From contig NZ_JAOEGC010000002.1 of assembly GCF_031801495.1 (NCBI RefSeq), positions 2,294,001 to 2,358,000 of the forward strand: DNA of 64,000 bases, written 5' to 3'. The notes under the pieces were generated by a model. The model made no database searches, had not been told where the DNA came from, and worked only from the letters and a program-made list of their open reading frames with translations. The stretch comes from Agrobacterium tumefaciens_K. GTDB taxonomy: Bacteria; Pseudomonadota; Alphaproteobacteria; Rhizobiales; Rhizobiaceae. Shown in pieces: positions 63,040 to 64,000 of this stretch (positions are counted from its first letter, which is position 1; every line of letters begins with the position of its first letter). The position numbers and the translations under genes were made by a program.

Positions 63040-64000
63040 TCAACGCATACCGAAGATCGCAGTCGTCGCCCCGATACCGGGGACCGACAATTGACCGACG
63101 AGCAACGCTATGAGGGTTACAAACAGGGTAATCGATAAGAGATGCATGTAGGTGGAAGACGCATTTTTCAGCGCAATCGCCCGGCTGGCACCGTTCGAGG
63201 ACAGCGTTGTTTTCTGGCGCGTCCATTTCTGGCGGTCGAGATGGAAGAAAATATATGTTTTTATCACTGATCCGAAGACCTGGTTAAAATAGATGAAGAA
63301 AGGATAGAAAATCGATACGCGTGGCCGGGAATTGAACAGCATCAACGTCATGATGTAACGGGTGAGCAGCACCCAGGCGATATAGGCCGGGAAAATGAAC
63401 GGATTGTCGAAAAGCCCGATCAGGATCACCATCACCAGCCCTGCCAGCGACGTCCACATGGAGATTCGCTGATCGAAAATCGTCCACCAGGTAAAGTAAC
63501 CGATGCGCCAAGGACCGAGCGCAAGAGCGCGGCTGTTGGTTCGCAGCATGTTGCCGAACCAGCGGGTCATCAGTTGCCCCGCCGCCTGGAAAAAGCCGGA
63601 TGTCGGCGGATCTTCAACCGTCGCAACGCTCACGTCCGGCACGTACAGCATGTGATAATTGTTGCGCAGCAGCCAGTACCAGCTCGATTTGTCATCGCCG
63701 GTCAAAAACTTCAGCCGGCCAAGCCGCCAATGCTCGATGTGGTCCGACTCCACCTGACGGATGAACTCCGGATCGGTGATGACGGATGCCCGGAACATCG
63801 ACATTCTGCCGGTCAGCGTCAACACCCGCCGGGAAAGACCGTTCGAGGACATCAGAATGTGGCGCTGCGCGAAACGCAGTGAGTACCAGATGTGGAAAGA
63901 TGACTTTCCGCGCACACGTGACGTTTCATCAGTCGTCAGCGCGCCAACCTTGCCATCGGCGAAGAAGCCAGCGCAACGGTCGACAAGGTTCTCCGGCACG
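63040..64000 (-). CDS. alg8: Alg8-like mannuronan synthase, C-terminal part (cut by window end)
   Basis: The visible 320 residues are the C-terminal two thirds of a family 2 membrane glycosyltransferase. The conserved Alg8 segments T-G-R-M-S-M-F-R-A, L-T-G-D-D-K-S-S-W-Y-W-L-L, E-D-P-P and L-M-x-R-W-F-G-N-M-L-R-T-N are present, followed by four or five membrane helices. Alg8 polymerises GDP-mannuronate and passes the chain across the inner membrane. The N-terminal helices and the first catalytic Asp motif lie beyond the window. It is the first visible gene of the main operon. Confidence 0.88.
   Translation of the reverse strand, partial: VPENLVDRCAGFFADGKVGALTTDETSRVRGKSSFHIWYSLRFAQRHILMSSNGLSRRVLTLTGRMSMFRASVITDPEFIRQVESDHIEHWRLGRLKFLTGDDKSSWYWLLRNNYHMLYVPDVSVATVEDPPTSGFFQAAGQLMTRWFGNMLRTNSRALALGPWRIGYFTWWTIFDQRISMWTSLAGLVMVILIGLFDNPFIFPAYIAWVLLTRYIMTLMLFNSRPRVSIFYPFFIYFNQVFGSVIKTYIFFHLDRQKWTRQKTTLSSNGASRAIALKNASSTYMHLLSITLFVTLIALLVGQLSVPGIGATTAIFGMR

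Overview
The window looks like part of a Rhizobiaceae chromosome, most likely of the Agrobacterium/Rhizobium clade. Support comes from the lpiA-acvB operon (the chromosomal acvB/atvA locus of Agrobacterium and Rhizobium), a fused pntA with pntB, a rut pyrimidine operon, many solute ABC transporters, and palindromic intergenic repeats. I see no rRNA, tRNA, insertion sequence, phage gene or CRISPR array.

Layout. 1-8.2 kb: the end of a beta-carbonic anhydrase gene, a lytic transglycosylase, asd, an MHS-type transporter and pntAB. 8.2-12.4 kb: rutABCDEF on the minus strand, without rutG or rutR. 12.7-13.3 kb: a heme oxygenase. 13.5-20.3 kb: a catabolic operon with a DHDPS-family lyase, a GntR regulator, a complete sugar-type ABC importer and a PfkB kinase. 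20.5-31.4 kb: a neighbourhood that reads as D-amino-acid/peptide scavenging, with a DmpA-type aminopeptidase, a class IV D-amino-acid transaminase, a LysR regulator, a D-aminopeptidase, a five-gene Opp/Dpp importer and a divergent M19 dipeptidase. 31.4-36 kb: a small membrane protein, then lpiA-acvB.

36-64 kb holds the most unusual content: an alginate-type, synthase-dependent exopolysaccharide locus. On the minus strand, Alg8 (cut by the window edge), Alg44 (PilZ plus HlyD-like), a 1275-residue AlgG epimerase with a roughly 600-residue helical-repeat extension, AlgL, a large Sel1-repeat protein, AlgX, AlgF and two more Sel1-repeat proteins form one tight run. A second AlgL-type lyase on the plus strand diverges, across an AT-rich 555-bp region, from algD and a manC/algA-like gene whose isomerase domain has lost its metal site. 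Downstream of these in the same direction lie a type I secretion ABC protein, its membrane fusion protein and a 1217-residue RTX/VCBS protein with an N-terminal SGNH/CE6-like acetylesterase domain.

Inferred working model: AlgD and ManC make GDP-mannuronate; Alg8/Alg44 polymerise it under c-di-GMP control; AlgX/AlgF support O-acetylation; AlgG epimerises; AlgL clears periplasmic polymer; Sel1 proteins scaffold the periplasmic complex; and the secreted RTX esterase may act on the polymer outside the cell. AlgE (outer-membrane porin) and AlgI (acetyl donor) are not in the window and may lie beyond 64 kb.
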